The notes beneath the pieces were generated by a model, which was given only the letters and a program-made list of their open reading frames with translations, made no database searches and had not been told where the DNA came from. Source: Phanerodontia chrysosporium (Eukaryota > Basidiomycota > Agaricomycetes > Polyporales > Phanerochaetaceae). Taken from it: a DNA stretch of 64,000 nucleotides. Both the position numbers and the translations under genes were made by a program. Below are positions 52,971 to 64,000 of this stretch, piece after piece (position 1 is the stretch's first letter; every line of letters starts with the position of its first letter). Location: contig MJGA01000008.1 of the NCBI GenBank assembly GCA_001910725.1, positions 868,001-932,000 on the forward strand, read 5' to 3'.

Positions 52971-53544
52971 TGTCACAAAAATGCGCTGCCCTAGCGCCTA
53001 TATACCAAACCAACCAGCAATACTTACTGGCAAAGGTTTACTTGGACTACAAAGGGTGTAGCCAAGCTTGAAGACGAGGTATAGAGACTAGAGAGGTGGG
53101 ATGCGATGAGATTGAAGCTGAGGAGGTACCCCCAGCCCTCAGGGTTTATATACATGTGCACCAGGTCCCCATGGACCGGTGTTCAGGGTCTTAGCTATCT
53201 AATACCTACTACGCTATTGGCTAGTGCCCTACAGTCATTCCTACATTCTCCTACACGTTCCTAAATGTTCCTACGATGTCTCAGAAACCTTCAGAACGTT
53301 CCAGCACTGTCCGGACCTGTCCAGAGACCTCCAGGACTTTCCAGTCCTTTCCGGAGTGTCTCGGTGTTTCCAGACCCTTGCTTGCTTCTAGACCTTTGAC
53401 TATGTGACCCTGGGATACCGCACGTGTGCGCATTACGTGACCGCCGTATCACGTGACCAGCCCCGAGCCTAGGGCTGTCACTCCAGCGCTTCTGCATGTC
53501 ACAGTTCGGAGTAATCGCTTCTGTCACCTGCTGCCCCTATGACA
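52971..53544 (-). repeat. 5' LTR of gypsy E (574 bp)
   Basis: TGTCATAGGGGCAGC...TTTTGTGACA. TATATAAA (complement 53145-53152). Predicted RNA start region AGCTTCAATCT (complement 53109-53119) 33 nt on. Differs from the 3' LTR by a 27-bp indel near the outer end and scattered transitions. Confidence 0.93.
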
Positions 53545-53849
53545 CAAGGAGGCCATCTGGCTTCGCCGCCTACTTGCCAAATTATGCTTCCCACCTGGCA
53601 CTCTCACGGTCCTTCACACAGACAATCAAGCTGCCATCAGTTTTGCACACGATACTCGGTTCCACGCATGCTCAAAACACATTAACATACGTCACCACTT
53701 CATCTGCAAGTGGATCACTGATGGCAACATCAAAGTCATTCACTGTGCCTCCGCAGATAACATCGTGGACATGTTCACCAAGGTGCTCCCATGACCCAAG
53801 CACCGCACTGCGCTTGCCCTCGCCAACATGGCCACTTGTTGAGGGAGAG
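53545..53849 (+). pseudogene. copia X RNase H, C-terminal end
   Basis: EAIWLRRLLAKLCFPPGTL, VLHTDNQAAISFAHDTRF, KHINIRHHFICKWITDGNIK, NIVDMFTKVLP, then a TGA. A purine-rich GAGGGAGAG tract precedes the 3' LTR. Confidence 0.88.
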
Positions 53850-54204
53850 TGTTGAAAGTCGCCCCGCCAGGGTGCACTCAAAACTGTCATGCAGATGGAA
53901 GTCAAAAGCACCAGTGCGCCCAGAGGGCTGAAGTGCCAAGTGCCCATCAAAAGATGCGTCATTGGCGTATCCATCGTAGGTCTCGCAGTGGGACAAGTCT
54001 CGCCACCCTTCCCCATTCCTATTATCCACTCTGAGTAATCCTTAGATTAGATTCCGCTTTTTTCAGAACAAGTATTTTCCATTTGTTTATTGCCTATTCC
54101 AGATACACAGAAGTCAAACTATGTAGGCTATACAATCCGTAGAATAACAACTAAAAATACTATCTTGTTATCCTCCTACATCTCAGAGTCTGTGCATTAC
54201 AACA
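53850..54204 (+). repeat. 3' LTR of copia X (355 bp)
   Basis: TGTTGAAAGTCGCCCC...ATTACAACA, aligning with the copia A LTR (1876-2279) except for the 50-bp duplication found only in A. The right flank is ATAAG. Confidence 0.88.
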
Positions 54205-55468
54205 ATAAGTACATGAGCAACACACAACAAAGATACATTGTTCATATGTAAACAAGCTGATAAGAACTTTGTGCTCGGTACAAACACTACGCAGTTGTGA
54301 TAGCAGAAAGTGGAGAGCCATCAGTCCTTGCAATTTTATACAATAACAATGGGGTACCTGTTGGTGTGCAATGGATGCTTTATGAGGTCTGCTTTGCACA
54401 TATGACTGGTCATCTTCAAAACAGTTTTGTGCAGTGCACAAAATGTTTATGTGGAACAGACAAAATGACACAACGCGGCTGTAGCGGAGATGTGCATGGC
54501 TCACGTCCATGCTACATGGGAAGCTCATAGAGTGTGACTATTGGTGTTATGCTTTGCAGCTTGAAAAGGTAAGTTACAGATGTGACAAAATTGTTGACTG
54601 CAGAGACGAGAGGTGCCCAAAAATATTTGAGTGCCTAACTAATTCCAAAGGGGAATCGGAACTCTGTAGAACATCTTCAGATTGCATGCAAAAGCCCCTT
54701 CAAGCTGTGCTGCGCTATAGCAAACAGCTGATAATGGTGTATCTGTTTTGCATTAGTTCTTGAGATATGCACACTGCATGGATGCTTAGGCACCATTTGA
54801 CTGCCAATGTGTGACAGACATGCTTGGTCTTCAAATGCATGACATACAGGCCTTGAGGCTTCAGAAAAGGTTGAGATCTTTGAGAGGAAGTAGGTGCTAC
54901 AGAATCCAGCAGCCTAGAATATTTCTGGCAATTCTAGGCTTCAGAATGGTCCACAACCCTGGAATATTGAATATTGTAGATCCAGTGCCATTTTCACCAG
55001 TCCACAATTTCTTGCAATTTGTATAGTATCAGTAAAAATCCTGGAACTTTGTCTCAAGATACAACCATCATGAAGCATGCAGAATAAACATTTACAGCAT
55101 GTTCAGACTCCAGAAGCACTCAGCAGAAATGTTTGTCTCAAGGAGTGGCGTGTCTCAAGGAGTGGTGAAACACTGGAATCTAACGCGATATCAAATACAC
55201 TCAGTCAAGAGAACAGGAACAAGGTATATATAGCTTCATCGTGGTAGTGTGAGCTAAGGAGACATAGGATACAAATATTGTTCTCACCTTCATCGTGGTA
55301 GCGTGAGCTCAGGAGACACGACGAAGGGAGGCAGGCTATGGGGTGCTGTCCGAATGCGGCAAGTCCAGTGGTAACCCTACTCCAGGGTTACAAACACTAA
55401 GAACATTCAGAACATACATTACAAGTATATAAGTATTACTAAGTTTCGTCTAACAAAACTCCAGGCAA
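54205..55468. other. A/T-rich unassigned sequence with short direct repeats and a hairpin
   Basis: Frames 54297-54530 and 54509-54763 are Cys/Met-rich but unrecognised. TGTCTCAAGGAGTGG occurs twice (about 55134, 55151). A CTTCATCGTGGTAG(T/C)GTGAGCT(A/C)AGGAGACA unit occurs twice (about 55227, 55290). A perfect 8-bp hairpin GTAACCCT-5-AGGGTTAC lies at 55371-55391. Possibly an old solo LTR (TATATATAG at 55213), not proven. Confidence 0.4.
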
Positions 55469-56698
55469 TTACAGGAACCACTTTAAGCACCTAAAAAAGC
55501 CCCAAATGCAGCCTCCAGAAAGGATGGGTAGTGTCAGATTATCATCTAGCAAGCCCAGATCTGCAATGCTAACATGAGTGGACACTCAGAGGGTAAGAGC
55601 TAAGACTAACCTAAAGCCTCTGAGATGCCTGATACAAGACCGCCCATGATACTGACCGCAGTGAGACCAGCCCACCCACAGAACGCGCCGGTGTTCATGA
55701 CACCAGTCTCGAACGTCCAGACAGGTTCGCCTTCACCTAATGGTGCAATGACTGACCAGAACCCAGCGATGATAGCAGCCCCCGTCACTGAGCCAGCAAT
55801 GAAACCCGCCAAGGATTTGCGAGGTGCAAGTGGGAGGCAAAGAAGTCGGCGGGGTAGAGGTGGGGTTTTCCGACCATACGCACGCCCGACCGTAGACGCA
55901 GCTGTGTCAGCCCATGAAAGACTGGAAAGAAGTCATTAATGCGCTGGTATCATATGTGAGACGTCGTACGCACATAAGGATTGACACCACAGCGACATCA
56001 AGAGGGTATACCAACAACACCCACATCACGCCCACGATATACCAGATGACACCATTGGTCTTTCGCTAAAAGGCAGTATGCATCAGGCCGCTCTCTGTAG
56101 CCAGCTATGCTACGCACCTTCTCGCTTTCCCGCATGAGGAATCCCAACGCCTTCTCGTAGATGCGTTCGAACCCAGGGAAATTCAAACGCAAGACGTCAG
56201 CGGGGACTATGATGGCCAACGCTGCGCCGAGCGCTGACACAACGGCTCGCGGTGACCCATGTACGAGGTAGAGGTATAAGGTCAGGAAGCCTTCAGCGCA
56301 GTTAGTCAAGAGTGCGCGAAACTAGTTCACGACTGACCTATGGATGAATGCAGAATCTTCCTGGGTATCTCCCACTCTACCAGAGGAGGAGATGGCGATT
56401 GAACTCCCGCTGCCGATGCAGCAGCTGCTGTCGGCACGTTGCGATTCCGTTGTGTGTCACAAGGGACGGGAGCTTCACGTTTGGGATGGTCGTCGGCATA
56501 TCCGTTGGTAGTGTCTTTGGTAAGGGTACGTCGCGACCGAACGGTCTTTCTCGGAGGTACGTTATATGGCTGAGAGATGGGCCTAGAATTACTGGAGACA
56601 AACGGGATCTTTGGTGAAGTCGGACGGAGAGAGAGGGAGTAGGGGGGTCGTGTCGTGTCGTGTGATAGGGAGAAGGCATCGCTCGCAGGGAGGGTCAT
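55469..56698 (-). CDS. DGK1: CTP-dependent diacylglycerol kinase (Dgk1-type), 5 exons, 342 aa
   Basis: Minus strand exons: 56698-56338, 56290-56118, 56065-55974, 55921-55611, 55560-55469. Introns of 47-52 bases start GTCAG, GTGCG, GTGCG and GTTAG and all end AG. Phases agree, and the stop is TAA. Phosphorylates diacylglycerol to phosphatidate using CTP, at the ER/nuclear membrane. Residues 1-108 are a Ser/Pro-rich cytosolic tail. The family core starts at EIPRKILHSSIG (the Arg-Lys pair is essential in yeast Dgk1). Membrane segments follow (FLTLYLYLVHG, ALAIIVPADVLRL), then ALGFLMRESEK, NGVIWYIVG, SWADTAASTVGR (conserved Asp and Gly) and LLDDNLTLPILSGGCIWGF at the end. Start chosen as ATG 56698; the frame is open to 56791 but the upstream codons look non-conserved. 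Complete and apparently functional. Confidence 0.88.
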
Positions 56699-58607
56699 GA
56701 TTAACAGTATACGGTCGTCGAAGCCGTCAAGATGGAAGATACATGCAGTACGAGGGGAAAGAAGTAGTAGTAGATGCTGCGAAGAACACAACAGTGTCTT
56801 GGATCCAGGTGGCCCTCGCCCCGCGCCAAACTCAACATCGGCTTCGGCGCTCGGCGCTCAGCTCCCCGGCCTGCCCAGCACCGCACTGTGCAGCGCCGCG
56901 ATTCTCACGAAGTGCTTGCCCTCGACAAGCTTGCGCCATAATATTGACGATACGCACACAGTATCTTCTTCCCGGCGACTCATCTATAGGGTCGAACCGT
57001 GCCGTGAGTATTCTCGTGAAGGGCTACATCGGGGCTACCACAAAAGAAGAAAAAGAACAAGAGAGAAACAGGGCAGAATAACGGTTGATAACCATAGCCC
57101 AAGGATTTATCAGGTACAGTAGGCTGTGGCCAGTCGGCCGACATAGCTGTGCATGAAGTCGGCGCGCACTGCTAGTGGCCTCAATTCTGATGACCAGTTG
57201 GCTGCCAGTCGGACGTGCGTTCACTGGTAATTTAAACCGAACGCAAGCGACGAACATATTCCTCAGCACAGTGATCCAGTTGGAAACGATGCACGTCCTG
57301 ACTAGCCCGTGTGAACATGTAGAACTATCGACCAGAAGGCAGCGAGGTGGTCTTGTAGCTGCTACGGGCTCGGACATCCTCTACGTCCTCATCTTGACCT
57401 CAGCGAAACAAACCCAACAGAATTGGAGAGTACAACATCAATAGCGGACATGAAGCCTACATCCTCTGACATGCTCAAGTGACGGGCGAGGCTCGAGACT
57501 GACGTGGGATTGCAAGGAGTAGTAACGAGAATAGTATGATTGATTGCACACGGGATTTGCCGAGTAGTACTTTCGACGAGTTTTAGTAGGATTGCTGGCT
57601 GCACCCCTTCGCCCTTGCCGAGCTGCCGGGCTGCGGAACCCAGACGTAGATGCCCCTACACTGGGGTTTGCCAAATCCCCGCCCAACCTCCGCACGTGGC
57701 TGGTGGTCGACCAACCCCGCCCTTGGTTTCTGCACTCCATCTACCGCTGTCAAAACCAGTTGTACTGCCTCTAAAAGTGGTTGGGTCACGATAGCGTTGC
57801 ACGGGAGCAGGGATACCGGCTACTTTCGGGGTAGGTGACATTGTGTATGGCTCACATTGTAATGCGAAGATTGTTTGTTGTGGCGGCTTGGCATTGTAGT
57901 ATAAGCGCTGATGTTTCTGTAGAGAACCCCGTGTTCGAATCACGCCATTGTTTCTTTTTTTTTTCAGAAAAATCGGCTGATGTCGTGAACTCTATTGTCT
58001 CATTTTCTTGTATATATACAGGCTGATTCTTGCTGTAGTCTTGCAGGCTTTCGCACCTCTCTTGACATCTCGTTTTGACGCCTTCGACGGATGTCTTGAA
58101 GTGTGCTGCTGCCTCTATAATAACGTGCTCCTGCTGGAGCCTGGCAAAGGTAGTGATGTGCGGTACTGCGCCGGTCACCGCTCAGCATCCAAAAGATTGC
58201 AGAGGCCCTGCTCTGTCCTAAAATGGATACTTCGACTTCAACAAGGTGGCGCCCCCCCCCCCGCCATCACCGACCCCTTCCTGTTAGGGAAGCGCCATCA
58301 GCGCCACAAAGCCCAAGCTCGCCGTCTATGGGAGCAACCCTCCCGGAAATCACCTAGACTGACAATTGCAGCGGTTCTGCATAGATAAATCCACAGATAC
58401 TTCCTCAAGGCATTTATGTGTGATTTGTTAGCCTGCACTAACATACACAAGGGTCTCATTGGTGCTGATTGGTGCGCGCTGCACTTGCCAGCTTGGCTTT
58501 TTGCAGAGCCGCGGCCAGCATGCTATTCCATGTGCCAGCACATGTATTAGTGGGATCTAAGCTACTTTTGTACTATGTGGTGGTTCAAATTGCACTAGAC
58601 TACTGCT
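56699..58607. other. Intergenic region between DGK1 and the MULE gene
   Basis: No convincing gene. Frames of 60-155 codons exist on both strands without domains or codon consistency. An 11-base C run lies at 58252-58262. The region probably holds the DGK1 promoter (right of 56698) and the 3' end of the MULE gene. A tRNA-like relic is listed separately. Confidence 0.6.
57889..57964 (+). other. tRNA-like relic with B-box and T-run
   Basis: GTAGTATAAGCG (A-box-like, D-arm) lies about 30 bases before GTGTTCGAATCAC (B-box, T-arm with CGTG/CACG stem and loop TTCGAAT), followed by a T-rich run (57951-57964) like a Pol III terminator. I could not close a proper acceptor or anticodon stem. Decayed tRNA, or part of a tRNA-derived SINE. 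Confidence 0.3.
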
Positions 58608-61600
58608 CTACGAGTTGTTTAGAAGGTTGTCAATCTCAGCAAGCATATCATAATCTGCGGGCAGTTCTCCGAGTTGTGCTGCGGTGAACTCAGGTGGTAG
58701 AGAGTTGTAAATCTCCTCGAGGAGGTCTGGTAAAGCAATACCCTTGTCAGCCTTTGCCTGTCCATGCAATAGACCTATACTCACCGTCTGTTACTTGTAA
58801 ACCAGGTGTTGCTGCAGTGTTTTCGTTGTTGGCATTGTGAATGAAGTTGCCATGACAGAGTTCTGGGTTCCAGGCAACTGCGCTAAAATCTTGGGAAGGA
58901 TGGGACTGAGTTGAGCCTTGGTTGATGCCTCTGATGAGCACTGTGTATCCGCTCCCTTCAACGAAGATGAAGCGGAGTCAGAGCTTGCAGCAGACCCCTG
59001 ATTGAGCTCTTCAGTCGCTTGACCAGCTAGCATTTGAACAGGAGCCTGAGGCTCGTCATTCATCCGCTCCGGACAGCCTTCAACAATAGGTGTCAAGGAG
59101 TCCAGGACTAGTACACAGTTAGAGCATGGTTTACCGCCAAGCCTCCAAGTATCAGGCACTTACCCTGCGTATTAGGTATAGCTACACCTTCCATCATTCC
59201 TTGGAGCTTCTGAGCAACAGCTGCTTTCTGAGCAGTGATCTTTCGGCGCAAGTCAAGCTCTTGCTGCTGGGTAGCCTTGATCTGCTGCAGACGTTTCAAG
59301 ATCTGTGAACGTTCTGCATCAGTTAGCCCTGTGAGTCTCTTTTGTGCCTCGAGATCTGCAGCCTCTTGCTTGAGCAGTTGTGTTCTTGCAAGGGAGTCCT
59401 TGCGCGCAGCCTCAAGCTTGATCTGTTCAGCCTTCAGGCTAGAAGTGCGATTGTTCTCCGAAGCCCGCTTGGCAGCAGCTTGGTATGCAGCAATCTGTCG
59501 GCGTTGCTGTCTCTTTCCTCGGTTTCCAGGTCTGTTCAGATGGTCAGGCTGAACACCTTCTTGAAGTGAAACCTCCAGGGTTGCTGCAAGCTGCTGGTCT
59601 TGCTTCTTCGCCCTATAAAAAGAGGTCAAGTACAAACAATTCATGAAGACCTCTAAAGCGACTTACAGAAGAATCGCAAGTAGAAGTGGCACCTGCACTT
59701 GACTGCCTGTTGCTCTATTCCGTCCTGCGTGTGATGACTCTGCAATGTTGGTACTGTTAGGCACCACATTCCAGATAGCAGATGGTATGCGGGACATAAT
59801 CTTGTTGAGCGACGGAAGAAGCCAGCTGTAATTCAACTTATGCTGGTACCAGTCTAAAGCAACGTATATACTAGTTAGTCACTGTTACAATGCACTCTAG
59901 TAGATGTGTCTGAGGGCGTACTGCGAAACTCTGTATGCTCTGCAGCTGCTGTTGTGCAGCGCTCATGCCAGCGACGTACTTCATCTTCGGAGGCTAAGGC
60001 GACGAACTCTTTCATAAGCTCAATTACACTGTCAGGAACCTTGCGCTGCAGCTTTTGAATGTTGCTATGCCAGCAAGATAATGTAGTCAGCGTGTGGGAG
60101 CCGAGAACAAATTATATACACTTCTGAAGACTTACCGGAAGTAATGAACCTGGCATGTCTTGACGACATATGTTACGAGCAGCTCCGGGTCCCGAGAGGT
60201 AATACCGCTCTCAGATGGAACGTTGATAGATGCAAGCCATCTACCCAGGCCCTCAACTTGAGCTGCTTCCTCATCAAAGAGGAAGCAGCACAAGTTTCCT
60301 GTTCTGCTCCGGAAGGGGCGCACTGCAAGTTCCGCACCGGTTACACGCCTCACAGTGTCATCAAACTCTTGGAAGAGTTGATAGTAAGCTTCAGAGGTTT
60401 GCTTGTTGCAGTATAACGTAGCCAGGGAGATGCCTATAGCCATGAATGTGGATTAGTTAGAGGATATATCTGAAAGAAGGCACATACGCTTTTTAAGACC
60501 ACTATCGAAGGTAACAACTTCCCACTCATTGAACTCGCCATATACCCTTTTGAACGTGAAGTCGATGGCGACCCATGTTGCCTGATGTATCCACTGAATA
60601 AGTGATGGAAGCATGGTAACCACAATTCTGAGATCGCCCTTCATGGCTACAGCATGAATATATCTCTCCTGAAGAGAGCGTTTGGGCTCTTCAGAGAGAT
60701 ACTCATGCATAACTCCTATGCCAGAAGGCATTAGTATCCGTATTATATATATTTGCGCATAGCGGCAATGCAGAAACACTTACCTTCCCAATCGACACCT
60801 TTCGGAAATTGTCTTTCCTTGACCTTACGCACACCATCACGCAAGCGGCGCACATTGTTATATGCGATTGTTGCCTGGCCTACTTCACCACCAAAAATCT
60901 GGTTCGTCGTCGGGGCTAGTATTAACCAAGGATCAGCAGAACATTAGCATATACAATATATAACTCTCACCGTTCATGAGTCTTTGTGGGGTAAGGCCAT
61001 CAAGGCCGGCTGCGAGCACTGCCTGCTCTAACTTCTCTTCGTCTTCATGGGTGGGCTTGAGCTTCGGGTGCATTGGGTGATTGTGCGGATTCTTGAGTAT
61101 CACGATTGCCTTGTGAATCGACTCATCGACTGGCACATAGATATGCATCTCTGTCGGACAAGGACGCCGGATGATTTTGGCAGTATGAGCTCGACCGTCT
61201 CGTGAAACATGCGACATAGCTGTATTGCGTTATACGATGTGTAGCACCTCAGAATATTACATGGCACCATATCTACTTACGGCAATGCTGAATGCCTGAG
61301 CGTGGATGGACGACGTATGTGCACTCTGTGGCATCAGAGCTCACCCCAGGAGGAAGTTTACCGTCATTGTACCACATGTAAATGAAGTGATCTTCATTTA
61401 CTGGTTCAGGGATCGGGATGTAGAGGTGCTTCCATGTCTCGCCATCATCGCCAGGCTTCCATTGGGAGCATCCAATGAAATGGAACTTTCCCGCCAGAGA
61501 ACGCTATCGAGACACCTTAGACTTATCATCCTACACCATATATTATGGACAGACGCACCTTTTTCGCAGCCTTGAGGGTTGGACCACCATTGCAGCCTGC

Positions 61601-63242
61601 CTTGGTGCACTTCGAAGCCTTTGCACGTTCATATGCTCTACAAAGACATGAGATGATTAGGCGCAGGGTGTATACAGAATAAGAATTAGTTACGCACTGT
61701 ATGAGCTGGCTTACACTGCTATTGGCCTCTTTCCGATCTTGAGCTTCGAGAGAAGATTGAAGTGCGCGCATCTCCTCAGGCTCCGGCTCGTAGCGCTCGC
61801 AGTCCTTGAAGACTGAATCAGGTGTAAGTTCGCATTTGTTCACGCCGTTACACTTGAGAACAGCGTGGCGACACCGCACAGAGTCTTCCCCGAGCAGCCC
61901 TTTGACAACTGTGGCGTCACCGTTCGCAGACCCGGAGCTGCCGCCCCAAGACTCACGAGACTAGTATCACGGTAAGGTGAGATTGTTGTCATGAGATGAA
62001 CACGAAACTGTTACTCACATTTTTCCGAATGTAGGCGTCCATCGTCATCTGCTGACCACTCGCCTTTTTTGGCATCGAGTGTTGCAAACTGCTCAGATCG
62101 ACGAGTGTCGCAGCAGAGTTGCGAGGAACAGCCCATTGATCTGGAACAGAATCAATAGTACGCAGTTCCTCAACTGCAACCTTTCTCGTGATCTGGATCT
62201 TCTGACCAGGCGCTGCTGTGCGACGACGCTTGTCACCATCCGAAGTACTGGATGAAATGACAGGCGACAATGCACGTTTTCGGGCGGGTGACTGGGAACC
62301 ACTAGAGGGCTGAGATTGGGAAGCCAAGGCGTCTTGAAGTAGATCCTCGAACGTCGCTGCAGACGAGGTGCGGGACATGCTGGGGCGAGAACCTAACAGC
62401 AAGGGTGTCTGCGTCCTTGGTGGCGTTAGCAGACCAGTGGTGGAGGGCGAGGATCGAAAACGAGAGGGAGTGCCAGTGCCAGATGAGGTCTGTGAAGCGA
62501 GTTTGCGAGCGAATGCCACTATTTCGACTTCATCGTCATCTTCGTCGGACGAGATGATAATAACCTCATCTACGGATGATCAGCACCGAGAATGAATAGA
62601 CAACATGTGTACATACCATCTTCTTGTGGGCCAGATCTCTTTGCCTGTGTAGCAGGCTGCGGGAGCTTGTCTTCACTGGCCTCTCGCTTGATTGGTGTGA
62701 CTTGAGGCAGTAGCGGAGTTGAAGCACGGGAGATTGCTTTCAAAGCGCCAGGACGCGCGAGGAGAGCCTCCAGAGCCACAGGGCTAACCCATGCCTCACT
62801 ATTCTCGAGTGAAAAGAAGGCTTCATTGTCTTTTATGGTGCTCAGCGGTAACATCTGGATCGCAATGAATACGAGCCGGATTGGAGAGGACAGCGACGTA
62901 CCACATGTAGGAACCCTCTCAGCACATTCTCTGACACTTTACCCAACACCTTCTGCGAGACTGAATGTCGGTCAGGCTTGCCCTCATTGCCCAGGGCAGC
63001 ACGCCAATCTTGAAAGAGCTGGTAGCCGCACGCCGAGACCCAGCGGTCAGGATGGTCGGTAGACAGGTAGTGAGGGTGCTGTGGGTCTGCAAGAGTGGCC
63101 GGAAATGCCTGTAGACACGAAAGAAAGATATTAATAAACACAAGAGGACATGTAAAGTGTGGAAAATACTCACGAAGGCCCGGTACTCCTGTAGATCCTT
63201 CACTCTGAGGTCAAAGGGACTGAAGTTAGCGGCGGGAGCCAT
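58608..63242 (-). CDS. MULE-type transposase gene with GCM/WRKY-like zinc finger, 16 exons, about 1256 aa
   Basis: Minus strand exons: 63242-63174, 63108-62902, 62854-62617, 62569-62019, 61960-61698, 61637-61559, 61503-61281, 61219-60971, 60915-60784, 60715-60488, 60433-60136, 60064-59922, 59853-59667, 59612-59164, 59107-58803, 58757-58608. All introns are 45-71 bases and GT..AG, and the phases agree (3771 nt). The last intron (donor GTTTAC) is the least certain. Residues 1-350: acidic/Ser-rich region with EVIIISSDEDDDE (SUMO-interaction-like). Residues 360-600: Cys-rich DNA-binding part ending in RRPCPTEMHIYV..NPHNHPMHP (H-x-H). The catalytic domain has Asp in VAIDFTFKR (about 722) and Asp in CFLFDEEAAQ (about 800). 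C-x2-H follows in KTCQVHYFRNI (839), and Glu is in TNIAESSHAGRN (about 932). Residues 960-1105 form a long Lys/Gln/Ala-rich helix. No stop, so it is active or domesticated. Confidence 0.82.
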
Positions 63243-63944
63243 ATTAGACTATGCCGTACGTGTAGAGACACAGAAAAAGGAGCGAGCAGGGCCTCACCAA
63301 GACCCCCACCGCTCAAAATTGCCGTTAAATCCGGGCATCGTTCAGTTTTCGCGGCGGCGGGGCGTCCTCGCTGGTGGGCGCATCCCCCAGCACCAGTCCT
63401 GCGTTCCAGGTCACAGTCACTCCGAGCGTCATAGAGGTGAGGTACAGAATGTCTATTGAGGGCCAACGGCACTGCGTGGCGCAAGAATGGAGGTGGTGTT
63501 CGCCACAGAAACGAACAGCGCGGGCGAACATACGGTGATGCGCCCTCCCGAATTGGGAACCCTATCGTAGGGGCATTTCGAATGTCCCCGTCTCATGCTT
63601 CGGCATTTGCCGAGCCATGACTCCTGCCGACACTCGCCGACGCTGCCTCCTGCCCTCCATTTCACTTTTAGTAGGATTCCCACGGGCCCTTTCGCAATCA
63701 ATCATACTAAACTCATTAGTACTCGATTGCAAGTGAGCGCGGCTTAGCGGAATATACACGCCTCAGGAAACGCGTCTGCGGACTAGGCAGGTATATTCCT
63801 AGACGTCATCCATGAGGTGGAAAGTAAGTCAGTCCCCACGTTGTGTAACATGCAGACAAGAGTGTCGCCTCGCAAGCAGTGCCGTCTGCGCGCCTACCAA
63901 AGCGGTAGGAACTGCGATCGAGGCTCGGGGGACGTCGTACTCAC
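63243..63944. other. Upstream region of the MULE gene
   Basis: Probably its promoter and 5' UTR (from 63243). No gene is recognised further right. Frames of up to 100 codons are unsupported. Confidence 0.5.
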
Positions 63945-63990
63945 TTGTCGTGCTAGGGAGAAGGGCAAAGAGAACGAAAACTGCATACAT
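63945..63990 (-). CDS. Possible first exon of a further minus-strand gene
   Basis: ATG at 63990 opens MYAVFVLFALLPSTT, which looks like a short signal peptide, followed by a good donor (A|GTGAGT at 63944). Whether it is a true start or part of an exon that continues beyond the window cannot be decided. No downstream exon could be linked. Confidence 0.2.
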
Positions 63991-64000
63991 GATGGTGAGC

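Larger units (their letters stand above)
44797..53544 (-). mobile_element. Ty3/gypsy chromovirus E, full length with dUTPase
   Basis: LTRs of 600 and 574 bp inside a perfect CAAGG duplication (44792-44796, 53545-53549). Minus strand: self-complementary primer site, an extra ORF, Gag with coiled coil and zinc knuckle, protease, RT, RNase H, integrase, chromodomain, dUTPase, purine tract, 3' LTR. A 694-bp solo LTR sits in the integrase zinc domain. About 8 kb without it. Relatively few stops, nearly all TGA or TAG at Trp/Arg/Gln positions. Confidence 0.95.
42881..54204 (+). mobile_element. Ty1/copia element X, 3' part, split by gypsy E
   Basis: RT to RNase H and 3' LTR of a copia element in three pieces: 42905-43185, 43880-44796 and 53545-54204. 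The first gap is a solo LTR and the second is gypsy E. Removing both with one copy of each duplication restores reading through TTTESLDSN and SHAAKEAIWLRR. The 5' end before about 42900 is missing. LT family as copia A. Confidence 0.88.

Noticed and set aside
55100..55405. Possible solo LTR (TGTTC...GAACA with a TATATATAG box)
   Set aside because: The flanking pentamers (CAGCA, TTCAG) do not match and no second copy is present in the window.
57889..57964. A functional tRNA gene
   Set aside because: Only the T-arm and a T-run are convincing; acceptor and anticodon stems do not pair, so it is listed as a relic only.
57852..58178. 108-codon minus-strand ORF in the DGK1-MULE interval
   Set aside because: It runs through the tRNA-like relic and a T-run, has no domain and shows no splice or codon support.

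Overview
The window looks like the genome of a filamentous basidiomycete fungus, probably Agaricomycetes. The two host-type genes at the right end have many 45-70 base GT..AG introns. One is a fungal CTP-dependent diacylglycerol kinase (Dgk1). The rest is a deep nest of fungal LTR retrotransposons. About 55 kb of the 64 kb is repetitive, and only 55.4-64 kb looks like ordinary gene-bearing DNA.

Layout. 1-2279: 5' part of a Ty1/copia element (A, minus strand), cut by the window edge. 2533-18117: complete copia element F (+, TSD TACTG) whose 5' LTR was split by a complete Ty3/gypsy chromovirus B (2566-10832, minus, TSD ATATG); B and F each carry a further solo LTR. 18659-23583: copia C (+), with a near-intact integrase-RT-RNase H frame but no protease active site. 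23584-24215: gypsy RNase H scrap. 24.6-27.6 kb: decayed hAT transposase. 27852-31342: very young copia K (minus, identical-looking LTRs, TSD AGTTA) that encodes only Gag and protease. 32065-37903: internally deleted gypsy D (minus). 38986-41789: two more gypsy 5' ends (L on plus, H on minus). 42.9-54.2 kb: copia X (+), broken by a solo LTR and by gypsy E (44797-53544, minus, TSD CAAGG), which itself carries a solo LTR. 55469-56698: DGK1 (5 exons, minus). 58608-63242: a 16-exon MULE-type transposase gene (minus) with all catalytic residues. The last bases may hold the start of another minus-strand gene.

How the parts work together. The copia elements all carry a primer site complementary to the anticodon arm of initiator tRNA-Met (half-tRNA priming). 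The gypsy elements B, D, E and H instead show a 10-11 nt stretch two bases inside the 5' LTR that is complementary to the predicted first bases of their own RNA, 32-34 nt downstream of a TATA box, which is the Tf1-type self-priming layout. Two gypsy elements encode a dUTPase domain at different places (B between protease and RT; E after the chromodomain). B and D share an extra ORF downstream of pol; E has an extra ORF upstream of gag. A C-x4-C plus CPWR-like N-terminal Gag module occurs in both gypsy and copia elements.

All pol genes except that of C are broken by stops or frameshifts. Many stops are TGA at expected Trp or Arg codons, as C-to-T decay would give.
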